Positions 34,118 to 42,763 of a DNA stretch of 64,000 nt are shown piece after piece (within the stretch, counting starts at the first letter, position 1; each line of letters starts with the position of its first letter). This DNA is from Fusobacteriaceae bacterium (GTDB lineage Bacteria; Fusobacteriota; Fusobacteriia; Fusobacteriales; Fusobacteriaceae), in contig JAISTB010000014.1 of assembly GCA_031272775.1 (NCBI GenBank), positions 1-64,000 of the forward strand. The letters run 5' to 3'. The notes beneath the pieces are model-generated. The model was not told where the DNA came from, ran no database searches, and worked only from the letters and a program-made list of their open reading frames with translations. The translations under genes were made by a program, and so were the position numbers.

Positions 34118-35500
34118 ATGCAGACGCTCAAGCGGCAATTGTCCCTGACCATTGTCTTTTTGGTATTTGTGACCGTAAGCCTCATCAGTTTTGTCTCCAA
34201 TACCATGATCCGGCACAAATTCGAATCCTATGTGACCAAGCGCCAGGAGGAAAAATCCCGGAGCATCGTGGAAACCATGGAAATGCTCTACAACCGGGAG
34301 ACGGCCGATTGGAACCGGGATTCCATCCACACGCTGGGCATGAACGTCCTGCAGGAAGGGTATATCATCAAAGTCAGCGACGCGGAGGGGCAAATCGTCT
34401 GGGACGCCGAAAACCACGACATGAGCTACTGCCACGAAGTCATGAGCCAGATAGAGCGCCGCATGAAAAGCTACGGGACCCCGGGGGAATTTGTGACGAA
34501 AAATTATCCTTTGACCCAGGGAGGACAGCCCGTCGGGGGCATGGACATTATCTATTTCGGCCCCTTTTTCTTAAACGAGAGCGACTTTTCCTTTTTGAAC
34601 TCGCTGAATCTGATTATCGTATTGATCGGTCTTGCGGCCCTGGCCGTGGCCTTCGTGATCGGAGGCGTCCTCGCCCGAAGGATCGCGGCGCCTGTGGCTG
34701 AGACGGCAAAGGCCGCGAGGGACATCGCGGCCGGACATTATGACGTCAAGGCCCGGGACAACACGAAGACCCGGGAGCTGCACAACCTTGTGGGGGCAAT
34801 CAATCAGCTGGCCGCAGCCCTTTCGGAACAGGAAAACCTGCGGAAATGCCTGTGCGCAGACGTGGCCCATGAGCTGCGGACGCCCCTCACGACGCTGGGA
34901 ACCCATTTGGAGGCCATGATCGAAGGCATATGGGAAGCGACGCCCGAGCGGCTCCGGAGTTGCCATGAGGAAATTGAGCGCCTGGGCAAGCTCGTTTCCG
35001 ACGTGGAAAATTTGCAGCGGGTCGAAAGCGATAATCTGAAGCTCCGGAAAAAACCCGTGGAACTGCTGGCTCTGGCCAAAAGCGTCGGGCAGTCCTTCGA
35101 AGGGATCCTTGCGCAAAAGGAGCTGAAGCTCATGATTTCCGGAGAAGAAACCACGGCCGACGCCGATCCCGACAAGATCCGGAGCGTTTTGGTCAATCTC
35201 ATTTCAAACGCCGTCAAATATACGGAAGCCGGCGGTGAAATTACCATTCGGACCGCGGATCAGACGGAGAAAAGCAGGATTGTCGTCGAAGATACGGGAC
35301 CGGGCATTACGCAAGCGGAGCTTCCCCGGATATTCGAACGTTTTTACCGGGCGGACCGTTCCCGCAATCGGGAAACCGGCGGATCCGGCATCGGTCTTGC
35401 CATCGTAAAGGCTGTCGTGACGGCCCATGGCGGCAGCGTCCGGGCGGAGAACGTCACGCCGCACGGAGCGCGATTCATTGTGGAAATCGGGAAATCTTGA
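34118..35500 (+). CDS. Sensor histidine kinase (copper cluster)
   Basis: 460 residues. Two membrane helices (about 10-28 and 160-185) enclose an external sensor of about 130 residues, then HAMP, the HisKA box VAHELRTPLTTLGTHLE, N box NLISNAVKYT, G1 DTGPGI and G2 GGSGIGLAIVK. The sensor holds a cluster NHDMSYCHEVM (His100, Met102, Cys105, His106, Met109), a composition suited to Cu(I) binding. It is encoded directly after its response regulator. The copper signal is inference from the cluster and gene context. Confidence 0.93.
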   Translation: MQTLKRQLSLTIVFLVFVTVSLISFVSNTMIRHKFESYVTKRQEEKSRSIVETMEMLYNRETADWNRDSIHTLGMNVLQEGYIIKVSDAEGQIVWDAENHDMSYCHEVMSQIERRMKSYGTPGEFVTKNYPLTQGGQPVGGMDIIYFGPFFLNESDFSFLNSLNLIIVLIGLAALAVAFVIGGVLARRIAAPVAETAKAARDIAAGHYDVKARDNTKTRELHNLVGAINQLAAALSEQENLRKCLCADVAHELRTPLTTLGTHLEAMIEGIWEATPERLRSCHEEIERLGKLVSDVENLQRVESDNLKLRKKPVELLALAKSVGQSFEGILAQKELKLMISGEETTADADPDKIRSVLVNLISNAVKYTEAGGEITIRTADQTEKSRIVVEDTGPGITQAELPRIFERFYRADRSRNRETGGSGIGLAIVKAVVTAHGGSVRAENVTPHGARFIVEIGKS

Positions 35501-35520
35501 TTTCCCGTATCTCCCGCCTC

Positions 35521-35549
35521 TTTACAAATCGTCGAACATGTGGTATAAA
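35521..35549 (+). promoter_or_regulatory. Promoter of the exported YwqK-like gene
   Basis: TTTACA, 17 bases, TATAAA, 29 bases before the ATG at 35579. It separates this gene from the copper cluster. Confidence 0.7.
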
Positions 35550-35578
35550 TGGAGTACTATTCAAAAGGAGGACAGCGC

Positions 35579-36313
35579 ATGAAAAAGAAAATACTGACAA
35601 CAGCCATTATCGCCCTGTTTTGTGCGGCAACAGCGTTTGCGGCCCCCGCCAAAAAGCATAAAGAGAACGCGGGAGACCGCTTTTTCAACAAACTCTCGAA
35701 AAAGACCGGCCTCAAAAGAAAAGACGCCGATACTTCACCCCGGGCGGCAAAAAAATCCACGCCAGCCAAAAAAGCGCCTGTCAAAGTGACGGAACTGACC
35801 GTGGAGCAAGTGGAGGTCAAAAATAACCTGCTCTATGAAATAGGAAAAGAAAAACCTTTCACAGGCGTTTTGTTCAGCCGGTTCCCCGACGGAAAACCCG
35901 AGACGAAGACGGAGTGGAGAAACGGACTCTTGAACGGGACATACGAGACGTATTTCGAGGGCGGCGGGACCAGGGCCAAGAGTACCTGGACCAACGGGCA
36001 GATGACGAAGAAAACGACCTGGTATCTGGGCGACGGTTCCGTCGACAAAAATCCGCCCGCTACGGCCGCGCAGGATCTGGATTCGATCTTGAACCGGAAG
36101 CAAGAAGCGCCCCCGGTAAGCGAAACTCCGCCGGTAGAGACGCCGCCGGTTGTGACGGCCGACCCGCCTGTCGGGGAGATCGTCCCCGCGGAGACGACAC
36201 AAACGGAAGAAAATCAAGCTGAGGTAGAAACGCCGGACGTGGTGGAAAACCAATTGAGGGAAGAAGAATTCGCCGCGGAAGAAAACCAGGCGGCGGAAGA
36301 GGAACCGGATTGA
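35579..36313 (+). CDS. Exported YwqK/MORN-like protein with acidic Pro-rich tail
   Basis: 244 residues: signal peptide (ILTTAIIALFCAATAFA), a basic Lys-rich linker, one toxin-antitoxin YwqK/MORN-like stretch (KPFTGVLFSRFPDGKPETKT, RNGLLNGTYETYFEGGGTRA, WTNGQMTKKTTWYLGDG) and a long tail of Pro, Val, Thr and Glu. MORN-like strands with YxxG spacing are common in exported Fusobacterium proteins. The basic head and acidic tail suggest surface or periplasmic electrostatic contacts. No enzymatic motif. AAAGGAGG lies 7 bases before the ATG. Confidence 0.75.
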   Translation: MKKKILTTAIIALFCAATAFAAPAKKHKENAGDRFFNKLSKKTGLKRKDADTSPRAAKKSTPAKKAPVKVTELTVEQVEVKNNLLYEIGKEKPFTGVLFSRFPDGKPETKTEWRNGLLNGTYETYFEGGGTRAKSTWTNGQMTKKTTWYLGDGSVDKNPPATAAQDLDSILNRKQEAPPVSETPPVETPPVVTADPPVGEIVPAETTQTEENQAEVETPDVVENQLREEEFAAEENQAAEEEPD

Positions 36314-36314
36314 T

Positions 36315-36343
36315 TTGCTCGCGGCGCCGATCTGTGATATAAT
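36315..36343 (+). promoter_or_regulatory. Extended -10 promoter for the 48-residue gene and acyl-activating fusion
   Basis: TTGCTC, 17 bases, TATAAT with TGTGA immediately before the -10. Predicted start near 36350, 29 bases before the small gene's ATG. Confidence 0.8.
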
Positions 36344-36378
36344 ATTTTCATAAGCACAATCGTACGAAGGAGAGTCCA

Positions 36379-36525
36379 ATGAATTTTTATATCAAACTGA
36401 TCATCAAAATCCTTGAGAAAACCTCAAGCGGCGCGGAAAGTCTGATTCTTGAAAAACTGAAATCCGGAAAAGATCTGGACGCCTCGGAAAAAGAGGAGCT
36501 GGAACAGTTGATCGACAACATCTGA
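36379..36525 (+). CDS. 48-residue helical protein upstream of the acyl-activating fusion
   Basis: MNFYIKLIIKILEKTSSGAE, then SLILEKLKSGKDLDASEKEE and LEQLIDNI. GAAGGAGAG precedes the ATG with good spacing and an extended -10 promoter lies just upstream, so it is likely expressed. An amphipathic first helix and an acidic second helix are apparent. It ends 11 bases before the fusion gene, so the two form an operon; it may help that lipid enzyme at the membrane. No known family. Confidence 0.68.
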   Translation: MNFYIKLIIKILEKTSSGAESLILEKLKSGKDLDASEKEELEQLIDNI

Positions 36526-36536
36526 CGGGAGGAAAG

Positions 36537-39038
36537 ATGCGTTTTATCTACGACAGAAACAAAACAGCCGTAATCTATAAAGACAGACACTATTCCTACC
36601 GCGATTTGCTGATCTATCTGAAATATTACGCGTCGATTTTTGACGCGAAGCCCGGTGAAAAGGTCGTAATTTTCATGGAAAACAGGCCGGAGGTCATGTT
36701 TTGCCTTTTTGCCGTGTGGGAAAGAAAATGCGTCGCCGTTGTCGCCGACGCCGAATCGTCCATAGAGCAGCTGGCCTATATGCTGCGGGATTCCGAGGCC
36801 TCGTATATCTTCACGACCGACGCTCATCTCAAAGTGGCCCGTCGCGCCATGGAAAGCGTGGAGCAGGACGTCCGCATCCTCAATTTCGATGAAATTTCCC
36901 TGCCGGCGGACTTTCTTCCCGACGAGATGGAAATGCACATCGAGGATCGCGCGCAGGTGGCCGTCATCCTCTATACCTCGGGCACGACAGGCGAACCCAA
37001 GGGCGTCATGCTGACCTATGACAACCTGTTGTCCCAGTCCGATTCCGTAAAAGAAACGGGGGTTATTGTCGAAAGCGACCGCTTTCTCGCCATGCTCCCT
37101 TTCCATCATGTGCTGCCGCTCAACACGACCATTATCCTCCCGATCTACTTCGGGACCTTTGTCGTGATCCTCGACGAACTCAATTCCGAAGCGCTGAAAA
37201 AGGCCATGAAAGAAAATCAGCTGACCGTGATCATCGGCGTGCCGCGAATTTATGAGCTGCTCCACAAGGGCATCATGGCGCAGATCAACAGGCGCTTCCT
37301 GACCCGGACGCTTTTCAACTGGTGCAAAAAAATCAACTCATTTACCCTGAACAAAATCATCTTCGGAAAAGTCGGACGCGAGCTGGGAGGGGCCATCAAG
37401 CTCCTCGTCTCGGGCGGCGCGAAACTGGACGCCGGCATAGGGCAAAATCTCTACACCCTTGGCCTTCCGGTTATCGAAGGCTACGGGCTTACGGAGACGT
37501 CGCCCCTCATTTCCTTTACGCGACCCTGGAACATCAAGATCGGCTCAGTCGGGGAACCCATTCCCCATGTGGAAGTCAAAGTAGCCGAGGACGAAGAGCT
37601 CCTGGTCAGGGGCCCCAACGTCATGAAAGGGTATTACAACAAGCCCGAAGCGACCTGGGAAGTCATCGACGCCGACGGTTGGCTTCATACGGGCGATCTG
37701 GCCACGGTCACCGACAACGTGATCACGATTATCGGGCGCAAAAAAGAAATGATCGTGCTTTCCAACGGAAAAAACATCAATCCGGCTGATATCGAAAACG
37801 AGATTATCCGCGGGAGCAACCTGATCCGGGAAATCGCCGTGACCGAGCATGAAAACCATCTGATTGCCATTGTGTATCCGGATTTTGACCTCGTCAGGAA
37901 AAACAAGGTCACGAATATCGCCGAGACGCTGAAGTGGGAGATTATCGACAAATACAACCTGACGGCCCCCGCCTACCGCAAGATATTGGAGATAAAAACC
38001 GTCAAGGATGAATTGCCCAAGACGCGGATCGGAAAAATCAGGCGTTTTATGCTGGCGGAATTTCTGAAAGCCCACGAAAATGACGAGGGACAGGAGACGC
38101 CCGCGACGGAAACCGCCGTGCCCGAAGAATTGAAGGACATTTACGGAATCCTCAAGGAAAACATCGAAACGGGCCGCTCGGTCAAAGTGACGCCCGAAGC
38201 CCATATGGAGCTCGATCTGGGTCTCGATTCCCTCGATATGGTCGAAATTTTGAGCTTTATCGAAAACAGTTTTTCCGTGAAAATTTCCGAAGACAAGCTG
38301 AGCGAAATGAAAAATATCCTCGAAATCGTCCGTTACATCCATGAAAACGGCGGCGCTTTCGAAGACCGGACCTCGGACCTCAAGGACATCCTTGCCGAAG
38401 AGATCCCCATGGAGTTGCCGAAATTATCCCCGCTCAGTATTTTCGCCTTTTTCCTGATCCGGATCTGCTTCAAGCTCTACTTCCGGATGCGGGTCATCGG
38501 CAGGGAAAAAATCGTCGGCAATCAATACATCATCGCGGGAAACCACCAGAGCTATCTGGACGCGCTCTATGTTCCGATCGCGCTCCCCCGCAGATTCCTT
38601 CGGGACACGTATTTTCTGGCGGTCGCCATTCATTTTGACAGCCCCTTCCGGCGCTGGATTGCCCGTCAGTGCAACGTAATCCTCATCGACATCAATAAAA
38701 ACCTCAAACTTTCGCTGCAAATGGCCGCAAAAGTCCTGAAGGAGGGGAAAAATCTCGTGATCTTCCCCGAGGGGGCAAGAACCCGTGACGGCAACCTGCA
38801 GCCCTTCAAGAAGACCTTCGCGCTCCTCTCGACGGAGCTGGGCATTCCGGTCCTGCCCTTCGGCATAGACGGATCCTTTGCCGCGCTGCCCTTCGGGACC
38901 ACGATCCCGAAACCGGCCAAAGTCACGCTGCGCTTCTTTGATCCCGTCGTCGCGGAGTCCGGCAAGGCCGACGAACTGATCTCCACGGTCACGACGGAGA
39001 TCCGGGAGTTTATTCTTTCACCCCGAACATTCGGTTGA
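36537..39038 (+). CDS. Acyl-activating enzyme - ACP - PlsC acyltransferase triple fusion
   Basis: 833 residues in three parts. An AMP-forming acyl-CoA/ACP synthetase (about 1-510) has VILYTSGTTGEPKGVMLTYD, GYGLTETSPLISF and WLHTGDLATV with catalytic Lys expected near KTRIGKIRRF. An acyl carrier domain (about 535-610) has the phosphopantetheine Ser in LDLGLDSLDMVEI. A 1-acylglycerol-3-phosphate acyltransferase (about 640-833) has GNHQSYLDALY and FPEGARTRDGN. It could activate a fatty acid, hold it on its own ACP and pass it to a lysolipid, a self-contained version of Aas salvage. GGGAGGAAAG precedes the ATG. The 3' end overlaps the convergent telA gene by 29 bases. Confidence 0.92.
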   Translation: MRFIYDRNKTAVIYKDRHYSYRDLLIYLKYYASIFDAKPGEKVVIFMENRPEVMFCLFAVWERKCVAVVADAESSIEQLAYMLRDSEASYIFTTDAHLKVARRAMESVEQDVRILNFDEISLPADFLPDEMEMHIEDRAQVAVILYTSGTTGEPKGVMLTYDNLLSQSDSVKETGVIVESDRFLAMLPFHHVLPLNTTIILPIYFGTFVVILDELNSEALKKAMKENQLTVIIGVPRIYELLHKGIMAQINRRFLTRTLFNWCKKINSFTLNKIIFGKVGRELGGAIKLLVSGGAKLDAGIGQNLYTLGLPVIEGYGLTETSPLISFTRPWNIKIGSVGEPIPHVEVKVAEDEELLVRGPNVMKGYYNKPEATWEVIDADGWLHTGDLATVTDNVITIIGRKKEMIVLSNGKNINPADIENEIIRGSNLIREIAVTEHENHLIAIVYPDFDLVRKNKVTNIAETLKWEIIDKYNLTAPAYRKILEIKTVKDELPKTRIGKIRRFMLAEFLKAHENDEGQETPATETAVPEELKDIYGILKENIETGRSVKVTPEAHMELDLGLDSLDMVEILSFIENSFSVKISEDKLSEMKNILEIVRYIHENGGAFEDRTSDLKDILAEEIPMELPKLSPLSIFAFFLIRICFKLYFRMRVIGREKIVGNQYIIAGNHQSYLDALYVPIALPRRFLRDTYFLAVAIHFDSPFRRWIARQCNVILIDINKNLKLSLQMAAKVLKEGKNLVIFPEGARTRDGNLQPFKKTFALLSTELGIPVLPFGIDGSFAALPFGTTIPKPAKVTLRFFDPVVAESGKADELISTVTTEIREFILSPRTFG

Positions 39039-40062
39039 ATTCTGTCTTCATTTGATCGAGCTTTTTCCGGTCCTGCTCCCGCTGTCGGGCGATGCCGTCC
39101 TGGATCTGCTTTGTCTCGGCGATCCCCTGAATGATGGTTTTCCAGGTCGCCTCAAGGGTCTCGGTCTTGATGGAAGAACCCGCGGCCAGCCGCGCGGTCA
39201 GTTTCGCCTGCTCCGCCGCGTTCTGCGCGTTTTTGACGAGCATCTCGTTCGTGGTTTTGTCCAGAGCCGCCAGCGATTCGGCCTGAATCTGCTGGCGTTT
39301 CAGCAACACGGCCTGGGCCAGGGCCTGCTTGAAAACCGGCAGGGTGACGATAAAGGCCGAATTGATCTTCCGGACAAGGTTGAGATTGCTGAATTCCATG
39401 GTTTTCAGCATGGGAATGGACTGCATGGCCACATTTTCAGCGATGCGCAAGTCCATGACCCGGGCTTCCAAGAGGCTCAGGGCCTCCTGCAAATTTCCGG
39501 TCTCCGTCCGGATTTTGTTTTTTTCCGTCTCGCTTCCGGCAGTCTCCCAGGCCGCCTGACGCTCCTCTATGTCTCCTTTGAGCTTGAGGATGGCCTGCTC
39601 TCCCGCCGTAATGTAATCCAGCAGCTCATGATAAAAGTTCATATTTTCTGTATACATACTTGCCAGGTGTTTATTGGACGCGCCGATTTCCGTCTCGTAC
39701 TGCCTGAGCCGCACGTAGACTTTTTCGATCTCCTCGCCGATTGTCTGGTACTTGGCGAGGACCTTCCCGACCTGATCCTTTACCCCGCCGAACAGTTTTC
39801 CCAGGACTCCCGGTTTTTCCTTCAACTCCCCGAGATCGAACCTTTCCATGATTTTGGCCAGCATGGTGAGCATGTCGCCGGTATCATTGACAAGCGCCAT
39901 GTTCATGCTGTTCAGAACCGTGTCGGAGACTTCCGAGAGTCCCTTGGCCGCCTCGCCTCCAAAAGTATTGATCGTTGCGGGATCGCCGACGGAAATGGAT
40001 TCCACCAGGGCCGTCAACCGGCTATCGACATCCCGCTCGTTTTTGAACAATTCGTCTGTCAT
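39010..40062 (-). CDS. telA: Toxic anion resistance protein TelA
   Basis: 350 residues, largely helical. Family segments include ERFDLGELKEKPGVLGKLFG, YQTIGEEIEKVYVRLRQYET, AAWETAGSETEKNKI and LPVFKQALAQAVLLKRQQIQ. TelA proteins go with tellurite, antibiotic and phage stress resistance, often with Ter/YceG modules; the mechanism is not known. It lies 4 bases after the YceG-type gene. Its 3' end overlaps the convergent acyl-activating fusion gene by 29 bases. Confidence 0.94.
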   Translation of the reverse strand: MTDELFKNERDVDSRLTALVESISVGDPATINTFGGEAAKGLSEVSDTVLNSMNMALVNDTGDMLTMLAKIMERFDLGELKEKPGVLGKLFGGVKDQVGKVLAKYQTIGEEIEKVYVRLRQYETEIGASNKHLASMYTENMNFYHELLDYITAGEQAILKLKGDIEERQAAWETAGSETEKNKIRTETGNLQEALSLLEARVMDLRIAENVAMQSIPMLKTMEFSNLNLVRKINSAFIVTLPVFKQALAQAVLLKRQQIQAESLAALDKTTNEMLVKNAQNAAEQAKLTARLAAGSSIKTETLEATWKTIIQGIAETKQIQDGIARQREQDRKKLDQMKTEFNRMFGVKE

Positions 40063-40066
40063 TTGC

Positions 40067-41629
40067 TCACCACCTGAATAATTTTCGGAAAAATCCGTTT
40101 TCCGTTTCTGTTTTTACCGTTTCAAAATCCGGAACATGGAGTTGATATTGATAGGGACCCGCCTCATGCTCCGTAAAAAATCGCTCCCGAAACCATGATT
40201 CGACGCTTTGATAGCCGGTCGGCGCGAAAAACACGACGTCAAAGCCCAGTTGCCGCGCGAAGGCAAGAAACGCGGCGTCTTCCGGGGATCCATGGCTTTC
40301 CCCCGCGTGGAGGCACAGGAGCTTGGGGACGCTTTTGGGAAAATCCTGACTGTTGACGAGATTCACGAAGCGGCTGTCCAAATTGAGGAAAACGCTCAAG
40401 ATCAGCTTCACCCGGCCGCTTTCCGCCGGAATCCGCAAAAGATTGCCGTCCATCACTTTTTGCAGGCAGTCGAGGACATAGTCCTGCTTTTCTTTGCGCA
40501 AAAATTTCAGGGGATAACGGGGATGCTGACGGATTTTTTCCCGGTAGAGCCGTCCTTGGGGGGCCATGGCCTCAAAATTGCTCCGGAGCGTCTCGGGCCG
40601 GATCCGGATAAAGGGAAAGTCCGAAAAATACAGATAGTTTCCTTTCATGAATCCCTTGATCCAACGCCAATAGGCTTTGATCTCTCCGCCGGGTACGCCC
40701 AGAATCTTCGCGCAAAGGAGGGGAATCACGACTTTATCCCTCAACGATTCAAAGCCGGGCCGGAATCCCGCGTCTTGGGGCCAGAGAAGGCCGATTTCCT
40801 CGAGGGTCGTCTTGAGAATCAACGGAATGGCGTCCTGAAAAACCTGATTTTCATAGATTTCCGTCCCGCCGTAGAGCGCTTTCCGGATCTCCTGCTGCGC
40901 CCGGGAAGCGGTCGTGCCGATGGGGGCCCCTGCCGCGATATCGGGAAATTTTCCCGCCTCCATGGTCGTTTTGCCCTCGATCGTCAGAAGATCGGGAATC
41001 TCCGTGAGGAAGGCGCTCTCTCCTTCGGGCTGAAAGATCAGCACATCGCAGGGGAGCCTCGACAGCAGTCTCAAAAACAGCGTTCCCGTTTCACCGGGGC
41101 GCAGGTTGTACCCGATAAATACCGGATAGTTTTCATCATTTATTTCGGGAAAAAGGGCCGGAATATAGCGCTTGATCCACGAGAGCAGCGCGGCGGCCCG
41201 TTGCCTGGTCACGTCGACCGAAACGACGCCGTCCCCAAGGAGCAGTGCCAGAAAGGCGTTTTTAATTTTTGTCTCCAGCTCCGGCCGGGCGGGGAAATAA
41301 ATCCGGGCCCCGTAGTTTTGGGCGATCTCGAAGGACGTGACGCCGTCGTCGCCGGCTTTCGTCGCTTCTTCGTGTTCCGGAGTGGGGAATTCCCCTTCGA
41401 CGAGGACAAGGGGCCTGCGGAGATGATCGAGGCGGAGTTTCCATTTGCCGAGAGTTTCCGCGTATTCATAGGGATTTTCCGCGCCCCGCGCTTCCACAAA
41501 AAGGGTATGGCAAACTCCGGGCGTCTCCCCCCGTTCCCCCTTGGGCAACAAAGCGCTTTCAAGGATGTCCGCGCGCATCCAGTCGTTTATGACTGTCCCG
41601 GGACCGGCCGCTCTCTCATTTTTTTTCAT
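40067..41629 (-). CDS. YceG-type protein (Ter-associated biosynthetic module)
   Basis: 520 residues. It resembles the Bacillus YceG family, described as a putative component of a Ter/TelA-linked biosynthetic module: an N-terminal region with KRYIPALFPEINDENYPVFI, a central helical part (IKGFMKGNYLYFSDFPFIRI) and a C-terminal Rossmann-like part (LGFDVVFFAPTGYQSVESWF). The pairing with telA supports the call. It begins inside the GTPase gene (14-base overlap) and ends 4 bases before telA. No catalytic residues can be assigned by eye. Confidence 0.8.
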   Translation of the reverse strand: MKKNERAAGPGTVINDWMRADILESALLPKGERGETPGVCHTLFVEARGAENPYEYAETLGKWKLRLDHLRRPLVLVEGEFPTPEHEEATKAGDDGVTSFEIAQNYGARIYFPARPELETKIKNAFLALLLGDGVVSVDVTRQRAAALLSWIKRYIPALFPEINDENYPVFIGYNLRPGETGTLFLRLLSRLPCDVLIFQPEGESAFLTEIPDLLTIEGKTTMEAGKFPDIAAGAPIGTTASRAQQEIRKALYGGTEIYENQVFQDAIPLILKTTLEEIGLLWPQDAGFRPGFESLRDKVVIPLLCAKILGVPGGEIKAYWRWIKGFMKGNYLYFSDFPFIRIRPETLRSNFEAMAPQGRLYREKIRQHPRYPLKFLRKEKQDYVLDCLQKVMDGNLLRIPAESGRVKLILSVFLNLDSRFVNLVNSQDFPKSVPKLLCLHAGESHGSPEDAAFLAFARQLGFDVVFFAPTGYQSVESWFRERFFTEHEAGPYQYQLHVPDFETVKTETENGFFRKLFRW

Positions 41630-42644
41630 TTTTTTCCGCGGAATCTTTTTCCGCTTCCCAATCGATCAGTTTCGCCTCGTCCTTCGCTTCCTCGAATTTT
41701 TCTTTGAGGACGGAAACGTCAAGCTTCATGTCCGATTCAAAATAGGCTTTGGCCGCCTTTCCGACGCCGTAGGTGACCGCGGCCGCAATGGGGATCTTGA
41801 GCCCCGGCAGAAAGCTCGCCAGCGCCTTTCCCACAACGCTGCCGCCGGCGACGCCGCCCAGCATGGTGACAATGGATTCGTTTGTCGTATAGCCGTAGAT
41901 GCCGGCCATTTTTTTGATCATGTAGGCCTCGTTGGCAATAAGCGGCGCCACATCCGCCAGGGGGAGCGGCACGAGGGCAATGACGGCGGCTCTTCCCGCC
42001 GCCCAACGGATGAGTTCGTCGGCTTCGGCGCCGACCCGCTCTTTCCAGAGATTTCTTTTTTTCTCATAATAGAGGTCCCAGCGTCGCTTGAATTCTCCGT
42101 TTTGCATATCGGGGCCCTTCATGGTCTTTTCAAGTATGGCCCAGGTCCGCTCAAGGAGCTTTTTGAGCCCCGTCTGTTTTTTCGCTGAAACGACGACGAT
42201 TTCGTCGGTCGTGAGGAATTCCCGCAGGCCGGGGAGTAAGCGTTCCGACTCTTCTTTCGTCATTTCATCGGATTTGGTCACGAGGGTCAGAGAGGCGTCG
42301 TCCAGCGTCTTGATGAAGGAGACGCTTTGGCTGTCGATCACGCCGGAGCTGCCGTCCACACAATACCAGACGGCGTGAATGACCTTTTCCCCGGGGCCCG
42401 CGTCGGGATCCCAGGCCTTTTGCGCTTCCGCCGCGCGACGGTAATCGGCGGCCGATTGTCCGGGATTCAAGCCGTCGGCGTCGATAAAATCCGCCACGTC
42501 GGTCTCATAAACCGTGAACTGATCGAGTCCCGCGCCGCCAATACCGATGTTCTCATCGGGGACGGTCCCGAACTTTGTGAGCGCCTGAATCAGGGTGGTT
42601 TTTCCCGCGCCTGTGGGGCCGCATACCAATATATTCGCTTTCAT
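41616..42644 (-). CDS. GTPase with C-terminal DUF697-like membrane region
   Basis: 342 residues from the ATG at 42644, chosen for the AAGGAGG upstream. G1 CGPTGAGKTTL, a G3-like region around HAVWYCVDGSSGV, and G4 LVTKSDEM are visible. The C-terminus has hydrophobic segments (GRAAVIALVPLPLADVAPLI, GVAGGSVVGKALASFLPGLK) typical of DUF697 GTPases. It leads a three-gene unit with YceG and TelA, behind a consensus promoter. A membrane-stress role is plausible by analogy with TelA systems, but unproven. Confidence 0.87.
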   Translation of the reverse strand: MKANILVCGPTGAGKTTLIQALTKFGTVPDENIGIGGAGLDQFTVYETDVADFIDADGLNPGQSAADYRRAAEAQKAWDPDAGPGEKVIHAVWYCVDGSSGVIDSQSVSFIKTLDDASLTLVTKSDEMTKEESERLLPGLREFLTTDEIVVVSAKKQTGLKKLLERTWAILEKTMKGPDMQNGEFKRRWDLYYEKKRNLWKERVGAEADELIRWAAGRAAVIALVPLPLADVAPLIANEAYMIKKMAGIYGYTTNESIVTMLGGVAGGSVVGKALASFLPGLKIPIAAAVTYGVGKAAKAYFESDMKLDVSVLKEKFEEAKDEAKLIDWEAEKDSAEKNEKK

Positions 42645-42711
42645 GGCATCCTCCTTGTCCTCTCGTGAATTTTTCCGCGGTCGCCGAATTTCGCCGCGGT
42701 CTTCTGCTTTC

Positions 42712-42740
42712 ATTGTAAGGGTTTTCTCCGCGCTTGTCAA
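42712..42740 (-). promoter_or_regulatory. Promoter of the GTPase-YceG-TelA operon
   Basis: Minus strand TTGACA, 17 bases, TACAAT. The leader of about 65 bases contains CCGCGG twice, flanking an inverted repeat around CGAAATTCG, which could fold. Confidence 0.85.
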
Positions 42741-42763
42741 GAAAAAAAGGGCGGGGTGAAAAG

